Source: Paenibacillus sp. FSL R10-2782
Lineage (GTDB): Bacteria; Bacillota; Bacilli; Paenibacillales; Paenibacillaceae
Assembly (NCBI RefSeq): GCF_038592985.1
Contig: NZ_CP151951.1
Span: 5,434,501 to 5,498,500 of the forward strand
Direction: 5' to 3'
DNA: 64,000 nucleotides
The notes under the pieces are model-generated. The model did no database searches. It saw only the letters and a list, made by a program, of their open reading frames with translations, and was not told the origin of the DNA. Positions 8,133-16,726 of this stretch are shown here, one piece after another (position 1 is the first letter of the stretch; each line of letters begins with the position of its first letter). Both the position numbers and the translations under genes were made by a program.

Positions 8133-8828
8133 TTGTTCAAAATCTTGCTAATTGAAGATGATCAGACTTTGTTCCATGAAATTAAGGACAGGTTAACTCA
8201 ATGGGCCTATGATGTGTATGGCATCCAGGACTTTAGTAAAGTAATTCAGGAGTTCACAACGATAAAGCCTGATCTGGTCGTGATTGATATTCAATTGCCG
8301 AAATTTGATGGGTTTCATTGGTGCCGAATGATTCGATCCCACTCTAACGTTCCTATCATTTTCTTATCCTCTCGTGATCACCCTACGGATATAGTCATGT
8401 CGATGCAGCTTGGAGCTGATGATTTTATCCAAAAACCGTTTCACTTTGATGTACTCATTGCGAAATTACAGGCAACTCTTCGCCGTGTATATAATTACAA
8501 TACTGAACCTATCGCCTTGAAAACATGGTGCGGTGCCACAGTGGATTATGAGAAAAATGTAGTTGCCAATGAGGCTGGCTCCATCGAATTAACCAAGAAT
8601 GAAATTTATATTTTAAAGCTGCTCATTGAGCAAAAAAATAAGATTGTTGCCCGAGAGGAATTAATTAAAAGCCTATGGGATGATGAACGTTTTGTCAGCG
8701 ACAATACCTTAACAGTCAACTTGAATCGCCTGCGAAAAAAACTGGATGAGCTGGATATGGGACGTTTCATTGAAACGAAGGTGGGGCAAGGCTACATGGC
8801 TACAGAAGAGGCACCTACATATGATTAA
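8133..8828 (+). CDS. bceR: Two-component response regulator BceR
   Basis: A 231-residue OmpR-family regulator: receiver domain with acidic pocket E8-D9-D10, phospho-acceptor D52 (in V-I-D-I-Q) and Lys in Q-K-P-F, then a winged-helix DNA-binding domain from about residue 130. The text closely follows B. subtilis BceR as remembered, including the F-D-G-F-H-W-C-R-M-I-R-S segment, and has the same length. The start is taken as TTG 8133 after GTGGTGA; GTG codons at 8121 and 8124 are also in frame. The last 8 nt overlap bceS. It should activate bceAB in response to peptide antibiotics such as bacitracin. Confidence 0.92.
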   Translation: MFKILLIEDDQTLFHEIKDRLTQWAYDVYGIQDFSKVIQEFTTIKPDLVVIDIQLPKFDGFHWCRMIRSHSNVPIIFLSSRDHPTDIVMSMQLGADDFIQKPFHFDVLIAKLQATLRRVYNYNTEPIALKTWCGATVDYEKNVVANEAGSIELTKNEIYILKLLIEQKNKIVAREELIKSLWDDERFVSDNTLTVNLNRLRKKLDELDMGRFIETKVGQGYMATEEAPTYD

Positions 8829-9825
8829 AAAGTATCTTATGGAAAGGCTGAGCTGGATTCTATTATTTGTATGCCAGCAATTCCTTATCCTGCTCATCGC
8901 TTATGTGGATGCAGCAATCCCGTTGATGCCGATCCTATATATAGTCTTCTTATCTATGATGGTTTTCTTGGTCTTTTTAATCATCCGCTACCCCAAAGAA
9001 ACCAAATTCTATAAAACACTGGAAGAATGGGAAAGCCCTCTCGAATTAACGGGTATAGGCGAACCGGAGAGTCCGTTTGAGCAAATCATTGAACAAAAAA
9101 TCACCGACCAGACCGAACGATTACAACAAATCATCTCGCAAAATCAATTGACACTTGAACACGAAAAAGACGAACTATTATCCTGGATTCATGAGGTAAA
9201 AACACCTTTGACCGCCATGCATTTGATGATTGAGCGATTGGACGATAAATCCCTAAAGGCTCAACTGACGTATGAATGGTTACGAATTCACTTGCTACTT
9301 GACCAGCAGCTCCACCAAAAACGCATATCTTTTATTGAAAATGATTTGTATGTAGAACATGTGAATTTAAAATCTCTGGTTTTTAAAGAGATTAAAACAT
9401 TACAATCGTGGTGCATCCAAAAAGGGATCGGCTTTGACATCCAACTTGAGCAAATGGAGGTTTTGAGTGATGCCAAATGGCTTGCTTTTATCATCAGGCA
9501 GCTTTTAACCAATGCCATCAAATATAGCGATGCCAGTGATATTATCATTCACAGCTATGAACAAAAGGAGCGGATACGGCTTGAGGTCCAAGACTTTGGG
9601 CGTGGTATTGATCCGAAGGATATACCCCGTATTTTCGAGAAAGGTTTTACATCCACGACCCAACATTCTGATCATACTTCAACGGGCATGGGGTTATATT
9701 TAATGAAAAAGGCAGCAACGCCTTTGCTCATACATGTAGATATGCATTCCAAACCGGACGTCGGTACAACCTTTACTTTAATTTTTCCCAAACAAAATGA
9801 TTTTGTGAGTATGGTGAGCATGTGA
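8821..9825 (+). CDS. bceS: Sensor histidine kinase BceS (intramembrane-sensing type)
   Basis: A 334-residue kinase with two N-terminal membrane helices (about 12-30 and 35-56) joined by a very short outer loop, the mark of intramembrane-sensing kinases that sense through their ABC transporter rather than directly. The phospho-acceptor is H124 in W-I-H-E-V-K-T-P. The ATPase N box (N-A-I-K-Y-S), G1 (D-F-G-R-G) and G2 (G-M-G-L) boxes follow. Its ATG lies within bceR and its stop codon lies within the BceR operator that precedes bceA. Confidence 0.92.
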   Translation: MIKKYLMERLSWILLFVCQQFLILLIAYVDAAIPLMPILYIVFLSMMVFLVFLIIRYPKETKFYKTLEEWESPLELTGIGEPESPFEQIIEQKITDQTERLQQIISQNQLTLEHEKDELLSWIHEVKTPLTAMHLMIERLDDKSLKAQLTYEWLRIHLLLDQQLHQKRISFIENDLYVEHVNLKSLVFKEIKTLQSWCIQKGIGFDIQLEQMEVLSDAKWLAFIIRQLLTNAIKYSDASDIIIHSYEQKERIRLEVQDFGRGIDPKDIPRIFEKGFTSTTQHSDHTSTGMGLYLMKKAATPLLIHVDMHSKPDVGTTFTLIFPKQNDFVSMVSM

Positions 9826-9836
9826 CAGAGATGTCA
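9823..9836. promoter_or_regulatory. BceR-type operator upstream of bceA
   Basis: TGACA-GAGA-TGTCA is an exact inverted repeat of the TNACA-N4-TGTNA type known for BceR binding in B. subtilis. It overlaps the bceS stop codon and sits about 72 bp upstream of the expected bceA start of transcription. Confidence 0.85.
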
Positions 9837-9889
9837 CATGCTTTTATGTATTGTTCGCTCAATCAAAGGAAAAACAACAGCCTTATTTT

Positions 9890-9895
9890 TATAAT
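9890..9895 (+). promoter_or_regulatory. Probable -10 box of the bceAB promoter
   Basis: TATAAT is a perfect -10 hexamer. No good -35 lies 17 bp upstream, which fits a promoter that needs bound BceR. Confidence 0.6.
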
Positions 9896-9927
9896 AAAGT
9901 TACAAAAACAAAAAGGAGTGCATCGAA

Positions 9928-10689
9928 GTGAATATTTTAGAAGCCCATAAAATTCATAAAAGCTACGGTAATAAGTTAAATATGCAGGAGGTATTAAAGG
10001 GAATTGATATCCTTATTGAAGAAGGCGAATTTGTCAGTATTATGGGGGCCTCTGGATCAGGTAAAACCACACTGCTGAATGTCCTTTCCTCCATTGATCA
10101 CGTGAGCCACGGGTCCATTAAAATCAATGACATCGAAATGACGAAAATGAAGGAGAAGCAACTGGCTGAATTTCGCAAAAAATATCTGGGCTTTATTTTT
10201 CAAGAGTATAATCTGCTGGATACGCTAACCGTGAAGGAGAACATTCTTTTACCCTTATCCATCACCAAAACGTCTAAAAAAGAAGCAAACCTAAAATTTC
10301 AGGAAGTAGCTACAGAACTGGGAATTTATGAACTGAAAGATAAGTACCCTAATGAAATTTCGGGCGGACAAAAACAGCGTACATCTGCGGCTAGGGCCTT
10401 TATTCATGAGCCCAGTATTATTTTTGCTGATGAACCTACGGGTGCGCTGGATTCCAAATCAGCTTCCGATTTATTGAACAAGCTGGGCCAGCTAAACCAG
10501 AAGCGTAAAGCAACCATCATTATGGTCACGCACGATCCCGTCGCTGCCAGCCATTGCAGTAGAGTCATTTTTATTAAGGATGGACAAATGTATACACAGC
10601 TTCATAAAGGTGAACAAGAAAGACAAAACTTCTTCCAAGATATCATGAGAACCCAAGGGGTCTTAGGCGGGGTCCAATATGAACATTAA
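9928..10689 (+). CDS. bceA: Bacitracin-type ABC transporter, ATP-binding protein BceA
   Basis: A 253-residue ATPase with Walker A G-A-S-G-S-G-K-T (near 39-46), Q-loop F-Q-E-Y, signature S-G-G-Q-K-Q-R (near 147), Walker B I-I-F-A-D-E-P-T and H-loop V-T-H-D. It pairs with BceB to remove antibiotics such as bacitracin from their lipid-cycle targets at the membrane. The start is GTG after AAAGGAG. The 3' end overlaps bceB by 11 nt, so translation is coupled. Length and sequence match B. subtilis BceA. Confidence 0.94.
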   Translation: MNILEAHKIHKSYGNKLNMQEVLKGIDILIEEGEFVSIMGASGSGKTTLLNVLSSIDHVSHGSIKINDIEMTKMKEKQLAEFRKKYLGFIFQEYNLLDTLTVKENILLPLSITKTSKKEANLKFQEVATELGIYELKDKYPNEISGGQKQRTSAARAFIHEPSIIFADEPTGALDSKSASDLLNKLGQLNQKRKATIIMVTHDPVAASHCSRVIFIKDGQMYTQLHKGEQERQNFFQDIMRTQGVLGGVQYEH

Positions 10690-12619
10690 TCTGCTCATTC
10701 TAAAGAATTTGAAAAAAAACCTGAAAAATTATTACCTTTATGTTTTTGCTCTCGTTTTCAGTGTTGCGCTCTATTTCGCTTTTGTCACATTACAATACGA
10801 TCCCTCCATGGACGAAGTGAAGGGCTCTGTTAAAGGTGCAGCTTCCATACGGGCAGCATCCGTCCTGCTGGTCGCTATTGTCTGTATTTTCCTTTTGTAT
10901 GCTAATAATATCTTTATAAAAAGACGCAGCAAAGAAATTGGCCTATTTCAACTGATCGGAATGACTAAAAACAAAATTTTTCGCATCCTAAGTGCTGAAA
11001 ACTTAATTCTATACTTCAGTTCACTATTCATTGGAATTGGGGTTGGATTCTCTTTTTCCAAATTAGTGATCATGATTTTATTTAAGACGACGGGCGTCGA
11101 AGCCATTGCCACTCTATATTTCTCTAACCAAGCACTGACTCAAACACTCATCGTTTTTGGTATCATCTACCTGTTGATCATGGTCATGAATTATTCCTTT
11201 ATTAAAAGACAAAGTATTTTGTCTTTGTTCAGAGTGACCTCAACCACCGAAGGGAAAATCAAGAAAATATCTATCTTTGAGATGATCATTGGGATCATTG
11301 GAATTTCATTCATCGCTTTAGGATACTATGTTTCTTCCAAATTGTTTGGTGGAGACTTTACATCCATGAATGAATTATTTATGGCTATGGTGTTTATTCT
11401 AGGCTCTGTCATCATCGGAACACTTCTTTTTTATAAAGGATCTATCCGCTTTATTTCAAATATCATTAGAAAAGGTAAAGGCGGCTATTTAAACATTAAT
11501 GAGGTGCTGTCTCTCTCATCCATTATGTTCCGCATGAAATCCAATGCTTTGTTGTTGACCATTATTACGACGGTATCGGCACTTGCCATCGGTTTACTCT
11601 CCTTAAGCTATATCGCCTATTATTCTGCGGATCAAGCGGCTGAGGACAATGTACCTTCCCATTTTGCAATGACGAATGTAGCGGATGCGGAGAAATTCAC
11701 AACGTTACTTCAGGAGCATGACATACAGTATCGTGAAAAGAAAATTGAAGTCATTCAAGTCAGTGTGAGCACAACGCAAATTCTGGAGACTCCTCAGGAA
11801 GGATTAAATATCGGTGCGAATTCCATGACGCTGCCTGTCATAAGCGATGAATCTGTGGAGGCTACGGATGTATCTCCAGGTCAAACGATTTTAATGGGCT
11901 ATAATGATATGTTGCAGAAATTTATGTCCTTGAAAAGCTTTGGCCCATTGGACTTGAAGGGAAAAAAAGAAGTCATACATCAACAATATTTGGGTCTAAA
12001 AAAGGAATATGTTATTCCCCATTATTTTACAGCCGGCGGACTACCCACTGTCATTGTAGACGAAACCATCTTTGAGCGGTTAAAGAAAGATGTAAATCCT
12101 GAGATTCAAAAGAAATCATCCTTATATATTGGAATTGATATGATGAATGAGGACCAGATCAAAGAAGCCGATCGCCTCTTTAAAGCCGCCAATTTTAATG
12201 ACCAACAAACATCACGCTTTGAAATGAGCAGCAATCAGAAGAGAAAGATGGGGGTGATCATGTTTGTAGTTGGATTTTTAGGACTCACCTTTCTCATTAC
12301 ATCAGGCTGTATCCTTTATTTTAAGCAAATGGATGAGAGCGAAGACGAAAAAAACAATTATACGGTGTTGAGAAAATTAGGGTTCACACAAGGGGACCTG
12401 CTTAGAGGCATTAAAATAAAACAACTCTTTAACTTCGGCATTCCATTAGTAATCGGCCTTTCACACAGCTATTTCGCCGTCCAATCCGGCTGGTTCTTGT
12501 TTGGAACTGAAATTTGGATGCCTATGATCATCGTTATGGTACTATACACCGCCTTATATTCCATTTTCGGGATACTATCCATCCTGTATTATAAAAAAGT
12601 CATTAAAGCAGCATTATAA
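10679..12619 (+). CDS. bceB: Bacitracin-type ABC transporter, permease BceB
   Basis: A 646-residue membrane protein of the BceB group: about ten membrane helices with FtsX-like permease regions at both ends and a large extracytoplasmic domain (about residues 310-520) between helices 7 and 8. That outer domain sets which peptide is recognised and transmits the signal to BceS. Signal and resistance spectrum cannot be read; bacitracin, mersacidin and similar compounds are known for the family. Last gene of the operon, ended by the hairpin at 12626. Confidence 0.92.
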   Translation: MNINLLILKNLKKNLKNYYLYVFALVFSVALYFAFVTLQYDPSMDEVKGSVKGAASIRAASVLLVAIVCIFLLYANNIFIKRRSKEIGLFQLIGMTKNKIFRILSAENLILYFSSLFIGIGVGFSFSKLVIMILFKTTGVEAIATLYFSNQALTQTLIVFGIIYLLIMVMNYSFIKRQSILSLFRVTSTTEGKIKKISIFEMIIGIIGISFIALGYYVSSKLFGGDFTSMNELFMAMVFILGSVIIGTLLFYKGSIRFISNIIRKGKGGYLNINEVLSLSSIMFRMKSNALLLTIITTVSALAIGLLSLSYIAYYSADQAAEDNVPSHFAMTNVADAEKFTTLLQEHDIQYREKKIEVIQVSVSTTQILETPQEGLNIGANSMTLPVISDESVEATDVSPGQTILMGYNDMLQKFMSLKSFGPLDLKGKKEVIHQQYLGLKKEYVIPHYFTAGGLPTVIVDETIFERLKKDVNPEIQKKSSLYIGIDMMNEDQIKEADRLFKAANFNDQQTSRFEMSSNQKRKMGVIMFVVGFLGLTFLITSGCILYFKQMDESEDEKNNYTVLRKLGFTQGDLLRGIKIKQLFNFGIPLVIGLSHSYFAVQSGWFLFGTEIWMPMIIVMVLYTALYSIFGILSILYYKKVIKAAL

Positions 12620-12625
12620 TCGGTC

Positions 12626-12657
12626 AAAAGCTCCAGACGAAAGCACTGGGGCTTTTT
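12626..12657 (+). terminator. Terminator of bceAB
   Basis: AAAAGCTCCAG (12626-12636) pairs with CTGGGGCTTTTT (12646-12657) around a 9-nt loop; the right arm ends in T5. Confidence 0.85.
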
Positions 12658-12665
12658 CCAAATGA

Positions 12666-12694
12666 TTGAGCATTTTTATTCCTGCGTGTACAAT
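12666..12694 (+). promoter_or_regulatory. Sigma-A-type promoter of a cryptic transcript
   Basis: TTGAGC (12666-12671) and TACAAT (12689-12694) are exactly 17 bp apart. It begins only 9 nt after the bceAB terminator and points to a region with no ordinary gene. Confidence 0.65.
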
Positions 12695-12700
12695 AAAATG

Positions 12701-12960
12701 ACTATCATCGTTACCCCGAAGGGGGAGAGCTATTTTATTATTATTCATCAATGGCATCAGCATAGTAGCTAATATCATACTCTCTTCCTTTGTAGGAGTG
12801 GCTGTTGCCCATCTTTTTCGATCCGATAGATCTTAGTAAGAAACCCTCATTGTAGTGAGCGGGATTGTATTTAGTGTGATTTCGGGTATTTACGCTATGC
12901 TTGAAGCAAGTTAAAAAGTCTCTCCCTTCTCTGTTACGGACAGGAAGAGCGAGACTTTTT
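12701..12960 (+). ncRNA. Cryptic transcription unit: small RNA or small hydrophobic peptide
   Basis: About 260 nt bounded by a good promoter and a strong terminator. One frame (from about 12732) reads a hydrophobic peptide of about 33 residues, F-I-N-G-I-S-I-V-A-N-I-I-L-S-S-F-V-G-V-A-V-A-H, ending in tandem TAG TAA. The same frame goes on to a second hydrophobic stretch (G-I-V-F-S-V-I-S-G-I-Y) ending at 12914. A GGGGGAG site (12720-12726) fits the first peptide, but the only start at normal distance would be ATT, so translation is doubtful. It may be a regulatory RNA, a toxin-like peptide, or a relic. Confidence 0.4.
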
Positions 12961-12961
12961 T
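12913..12961 (+). terminator. Terminator of the cryptic transcript
   Basis: AAAAAGTCTC (12913-12922) pairs with GAGACTTTTT (12951-12960), and the stem extends inward through CTTC/GAAG and CTGT/ACAG with small mismatches. The tail has six T. It can also work for the aldo/keto reductase on the other strand. Confidence 0.8.
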
Positions 12962-12998
12962 ATTGATGGTTCCCCTTTACAGAGGCTCGTGTGAATGC

Positions 12999-13973
12999 TT
13001 AACGCAAAGGCTCAAATCCCTCTACTTGCTTCAGAATCCGCTCAATTTCATCACATTGCTCCTGTTGAAGCGTCACCTCCACTGCTTTCACATTCTCTTC
13101 GATCTGTGCCGGTTTAGTGGCCCCAATGAGTGCAGCGCTGACACCCGGATCTCTAAGTATCCAGGCCAGAGCAAGCTGTGACAGACTGATGCCCAGATCC
13201 TTCGCCAGCTTATCCAGTTCCTGTACACAGTTAAGAACAGCATCGTTCATATAACTGTTAATGACATGATTGACCGAGGCATCGGCCCCGCGACTGCCTG
13301 TCGGTACAGGTTGTCCCGGTTTGTATTTACCTGTGAGCACACCTTGGGCCAGCGAAGAAAATACAATTTGGCCGATACCTAGCTGCCCAGATACGGGTAG
13401 TACCTCGCGCTCGATATAACGCTCGAACATATTATAGATCGGCTGGTTGGCAATCAGCGGGCGCAGATTCAGCCTTTTCCCAATGCCATAGGCATCTGTG
13501 AGCTGTGCAGCACTCCATTCGCTTACCGCAGCATACAGGATCTTGCCTTGAGCCTGAAGGTCATCTAGAGCCCGCAGCGTCTCTTCCAAAGGAGTCTCCT
13601 GATCGTAACGGTGACAGAAGTAAATGTCGATGTAATCCGTGCCAAGACGTTGAAGACTAGCCTCGCATTGCTCCATCATGTGCTTGCGGGACAGTCCCCT
13701 GTCATTAGGACCGGAATCCATAGGAAAGTAAACCTTCGTAGATAACACGTAGCTTTCTCTTCGATAAGGCTTCAAGGCGGCTCCCATAGCCTTTTCGCCC
13801 TCACCCCGATTATACGCATTGGCGGTATCGAAGAAATTAATCCCGAGTTCAAAGGCTTTGGCAATACAGGTATGAGCTGCTTCCTGCTCGGCGGCTGTGC
13901 CGTACGTCAACCAACTACCCAAACCAATTTCACTGATTTTAAGACCACTGCTGCCTACATTTCTATATTTCAT
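12999..13973 (-). CDS. Aldo/keto reductase, potassium-channel beta-subunit type
   Basis: A 324-residue AKR barrel of the Kv-beta/YghZ-like group. Marks: G-L-G-S-W near residue 20, F-D-T-A-N-A-Y-N-R-G-E-G-E (catalytic Asp/Tyr), S-T-K-V (Lys), Y-F-C-H-R-Y-D (His), a Q-P-I-Y-N-M segment and the cofactor motif I-G-A-T-K-P near the end. Cytoplasmic NADPH-dependent carbonyl reductase by inference; methylglyoxal and other aldehydes are known substrates of the group. AAGAAGGAAC precedes the ATG. It is unlike the AKR at 3349 in detail, so the two are not a recent duplication. Confidence 0.85.
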   Translation of the reverse strand: MKYRNVGSSGLKISEIGLGSWLTYGTAAEQEAAHTCIAKAFELGINFFDTANAYNRGEGEKAMGAALKPYRRESYVLSTKVYFPMDSGPNDRGLSRKHMMEQCEASLQRLGTDYIDIYFCHRYDQETPLEETLRALDDLQAQGKILYAAVSEWSAAQLTDAYGIGKRLNLRPLIANQPIYNMFERYIEREVLPVSGQLGIGQIVFSSLAQGVLTGKYKPGQPVPTGSRGADASVNHVINSYMNDAVLNCVQELDKLAKDLGISLSQLALAWILRDPGVSAALIGATKPAQIEENVKAVEVTLQQEQCDEIERILKQVEGFEPLR

Positions 13974-14125
13974 ATCTGTTCCTTCTTTCGTAAGAGGATA
14001 GCCTTCTTATATTCTAGCATGTAAACCCTTTCACGAAAACGAATTCCATAGAAATCAGGTAGTTGCCTCATTTCACTTTTCCGCACCGTAAATGCTGATA
14101 AACCTATGATCAAATATATAATTAA

Positions 14126-14159
14126 AAATAGCAAGGATGCTGTAACATCCCTGCTATTT
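14126..14159 (-). terminator. Terminator of the radical SAM gene
   Basis: Near-perfect 14-bp arms (AAATAGCAAGGATG and CATCCCTGCTATTT) with a 6-nt loop. On the minus strand it is followed by a T-rich run, placing it as the end of the gene at 14211. Confidence 0.8.
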
Positions 14160-14210
14160 AGCAATAGCCGCTTTTAAGAGCAATCACTCTGTTACTTACA
14201 TCTTACCCTC

Positions 14211-15170
14211 TCAGATTCCGTTCGGAAAAAGCGCATCATATGCTGGGCAAGGCAGTTTGTCGAGAAATTCCTGAAGCGGCTTCGGTTTATGTGTGTAAAT
14301 ATCCTTTAAGGACGTTCCGTCATAAATATTGCCGATGACCACAGGATGGCACAGCTCGCAGATCAGAATATCGCCGTTCCCGTGAAGGTGAAGCTGCTTT
14401 TTACCATCTACGCAGTTGGAAAAATAAACACCCGGCTGCTCCTTGAAGCCCAGTGCTTCTGCAAAACGATCCATACAGGTGAAATACAGCATGGTATCGT
14501 CCTTTTTATGGGCAATCAGGTCATGAACAGAACGGACAAGTGCCTCCTTGGTGGAAATGGCGTTCCAGTTCGTATGATCTATCACGATGCTATTTTGGAT
14601 TTCATGAATTCGTACACCTAGTTCATATACTTTCTCGCTGATTGCCGGCATGTTGTTTTGCGTCTCGGCAAATAGCAAAGTCTCCAGCACCGTTTCCAGC
14701 TTGGCTTCGGTACATAACCGAATATTCTGGGCGATTGTCTCATACATGCGCGGATGAACATGATAATATGCCGCATATTTTTCAGGGTCCGTGAAGTTGA
14801 AGGAAATATGAATGTTGGAAAGACCTGCATCCCGCAACCTCTCAATCCGTTCAGGACTGAGCAAGCTGGCATTGGTGTTAAGCTGAGTAGCAATTCCCTT
14901 GCTCGAACAGTGAGCCACAATGTCCAGACAGTCCTCATACTTCAAGGTCACTTCTCCCCCGGACAGCCGCACGCGCTTTAAGGTGGGAATTTCATCAATG
15001 ATGCGTATCACTTCTTTACTGCTGATGCATTGTCCATCATTCCGCTGATATGCGCAGCAATAATCACACTTGAAGTTGCAATTGGAGGTGACCCCGACTT
15101 CCAATCCCTCCAGCTCGTAGATGCCCGGCTTTTCCAGTTCAAGTGCTTTATATTTGTTCTCTATACTCAC
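14211..15170 (-). CDS. Radical SAM protein, orphan
   Basis: A 319-residue enzyme with the [4Fe-4S]-binding C-x3-C-x2-C motif at C31, C35, C38 (followed by another Cys) and the S-G-G-E motif that holds SAM near residue 70. The C-terminal third has further cysteines (F-T-C-M, S-N-C-V-D-G, I-C-E-L-C-H-P, L-P-C-P), which suggests a SPASM/twitch-like auxiliary cluster, as in peptide-modifying enzymes. The start is GTG after GGGAGGATC. No RiPP precursor, exporter or peptidase is adjacent on either side, and the gene stands alone between a promoter region and its own terminator. Substrate unknown. Confidence 0.8.
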   Translation of the reverse strand: MSIENKYKALELEKPGIYELEGLEVGVTSNCNFKCDYCCAYQRNDGQCISSKEVIRIIDEIPTLKRVRLSGGEVTLKYEDCLDIVAHCSSKGIATQLNTNASLLSPERIERLRDAGLSNIHISFNFTDPEKYAAYYHVHPRMYETIAQNIRLCTEAKLETVLETLLFAETQNNMPAISEKVYELGVRIHEIQNSIVIDHTNWNAISTKEALVRSVHDLIAHKKDDTMLYFTCMDRFAEALGFKEQPGVYFSNCVDGKKQLHLHGNGDILICELCHPVVIGNIYDGTSLKDIYTHKPKPLQEFLDKLPCPAYDALFPNGI

Positions 15171-15379
15171 TTTCTTATGATCCTCCCGATCTCAGGCTTG
15201 TGTCTTGAATTCACTTGAGATTATACAGAATAGGAGCAGCTTAGAGATATGACATTGCTAACGAGGGTTACAACCGCCTAGCCTATGGAAACAGTAACTT
15301 ATACTATTCCCCGTTTTTTTTCTTCCCTCAATACATATACTATATCTCAAAATTGTATTCTTAGGGGGAGAGATGTGAA

Positions 15380-16018
15380 GTGAAAAGGTTAGTTTTTGCA
15401 TGCATGCTTTCTTTACTCCTTATGACTCCGATACAAATCGTGGGAGCAGCTGGTAATACAGCGGAAGCTAGACCAGTTAAACCAGAGTTACTAAGTTCTC
15501 TTCGTCAGGGTGGATACATTCTGTTCGTTAGGCACGGTGAAGCAACGCTAGGAGAAGATCAACCTAATCTCGTCTTAGGCGATTGCTCACTCCAAAGGAA
15601 TCTTTCCGAGGAAGGTAAAAGACAAGCCTTACTTTTTGGGGAAAGGATAAAGAGCTTACAAATCCCCATTCAAACTCCAGTTATAGCAAGTCCCTTTTGT
15701 CGAACAAGGGAAACGGCAGAATTAGCTTTTGGAGCAGAAAATGTTCATGTAGATCCCTTCTGGGTTAGAATTTACAATCTAAGTGGTGATGTAACCGCAG
15801 CAGAGAAGGAAAGTACATTAGCCGAACTGACTTCTGTGTTAGAGAAAGTTCCACCTTCTGGGACCAACAAAGTTATCATTGCTCACAGTTTCCCTCAAGG
15901 CATTGGTTTGGGCGAGATTCCGAACTTGGGTACTGTAGTTGTGAAGCCAAGAGGACAGGGAAACGGTTTTGATATTGTAGACAGGATATCTTTGGCTGAG
16001 TGGTCGAGTGTGCCGTGA
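15380..16018 (+). CDS. Secreted histidine phosphatase
   Basis: A 212-residue protein with an N-terminal signal peptide (cleavage near V-G-A-A-G, about residue 24). The histidine-phosphatase (phosphoglycerate-mutase-like) fold is marked by V-R-H-G-E near residue 52 carrying the catalytic His, S-P-F-C-R-T-R-E-T near 107-115, and a second His in I-I-A-H-S-F near 168. It should dephosphorylate a substrate outside the cell or at the wall; which one is unknown. The start is GTG after GGGGGAGAG. A single gene divergent from the radical SAM gene. Confidence 0.8.
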   Translation: MKRLVFACMLSLLLMTPIQIVGAAGNTAEARPVKPELLSSLRQGGYILFVRHGEATLGEDQPNLVLGDCSLQRNLSEEGKRQALLFGERIKSLQIPIQTPVIASPFCRTRETAELAFGAENVHVDPFWVRIYNLSGDVTAAEKESTLAELTSVLEKVPPSGTNKVIIAHSFPQGIGLGEIPNLGTVVVKPRGQGNGFDIVDRISLAEWSSVP

Positions 16019-16115
16019 GAAAAATTTGCGGCTTCAGACAACACGGTGAACCATGCATAGTTTTCATTTCCAAATCCATACTGAATATATCTGTTGGTAA
16101 TGGAGGCGGAATGTA

Positions 16116-16592
16116 GTGGACAAAAAGATGAACCTGCTCATGTTCAGCGGGGATTACGATAAGGCGATGGCTGGACTTATTTTAGCGAATACGGCTCGGG
16201 AATTGGACGTGGACGTGACGATGTTTTTTGCGTTCTGGGGACTATTTCTGGTACGTGATCCTGATAAGATGACGCTTGAGGACAAGACGATTTATGAAAA
16301 AATCATGGGCTGGATGACTCCAAAAGGACCTGAGGAGCTGCCATTGTCCAAAATGAATTTTAGCGGTCTGGGCAAGCTGATGCTGACGGAAATGATCGAA
16401 GATAACGAAGCCCCGAAACTGATTCACTTTTTGAAGGGGGCACGGAAAAAGAACGTCAAATTTTATGCCTGCAAGCTATCCGTGGACATTATGGGTTTTA
16501 AACCGGAAGAATTTATACCTGAACTGGAAATTATCGAGGCCAAGACATATCTCAGGGATGCGCTCGAATCCGATATGCAGCTGTTCATATAA
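16116..16592 (+). CDS. DsrE/DsrF-like sulfur-relay family protein
   Basis: A 158-residue cytoplasmic protein of the DsrE-like family. It begins with the typical L-L-M-F-S-G-D-Y-D-K-A-M-A-G strand-turn-helix and has a single conserved-looking cysteine, C119 in F-Y-A-C-K-L-S-V-D-I-M-G, at the position used for persulfide handling in this family. The start is GTG after GGAGGCGG. About 130 nt downstream lies a class V aminotransferase with a cysteine-desulfurase-like loop on the same strand, so a shared role in sulfur transfer is possible but not shown. Confidence 0.75.
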   Translation: MDKKMNLLMFSGDYDKAMAGLILANTARELDVDVTMFFAFWGLFLVRDPDKMTLEDKTIYEKIMGWMTPKGPEELPLSKMNFSGLGKLMLTEMIEDNEAPKLIHFLKGARKKNVKFYACKLSVDIMGFKPEEFIPELEIIEAKTYLRDALESDMQLFI

Positions 16593-16726
16593 GATGTACC
16601 CATGCCTTGTCCGGCTTTCGGATGAGGCTTTATTTTGTCAAAATGATGACATTCGCCTATTTTTTTTAACCCATTCGCGTCTTCCTACGTACCCTAAGAA
16701 GACAGAACCACATGGGAGGCGCCCGT

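Noticed and set aside
13970..14164. 64-codon reading frame on the minus strand before the second aldo/keto reductase
   Set aside because: Its start lies inside the terminator hairpin at 14126-14159 and it has no ribosome site or recognisable domain; it only ends at the ATG of the reductase by chance.
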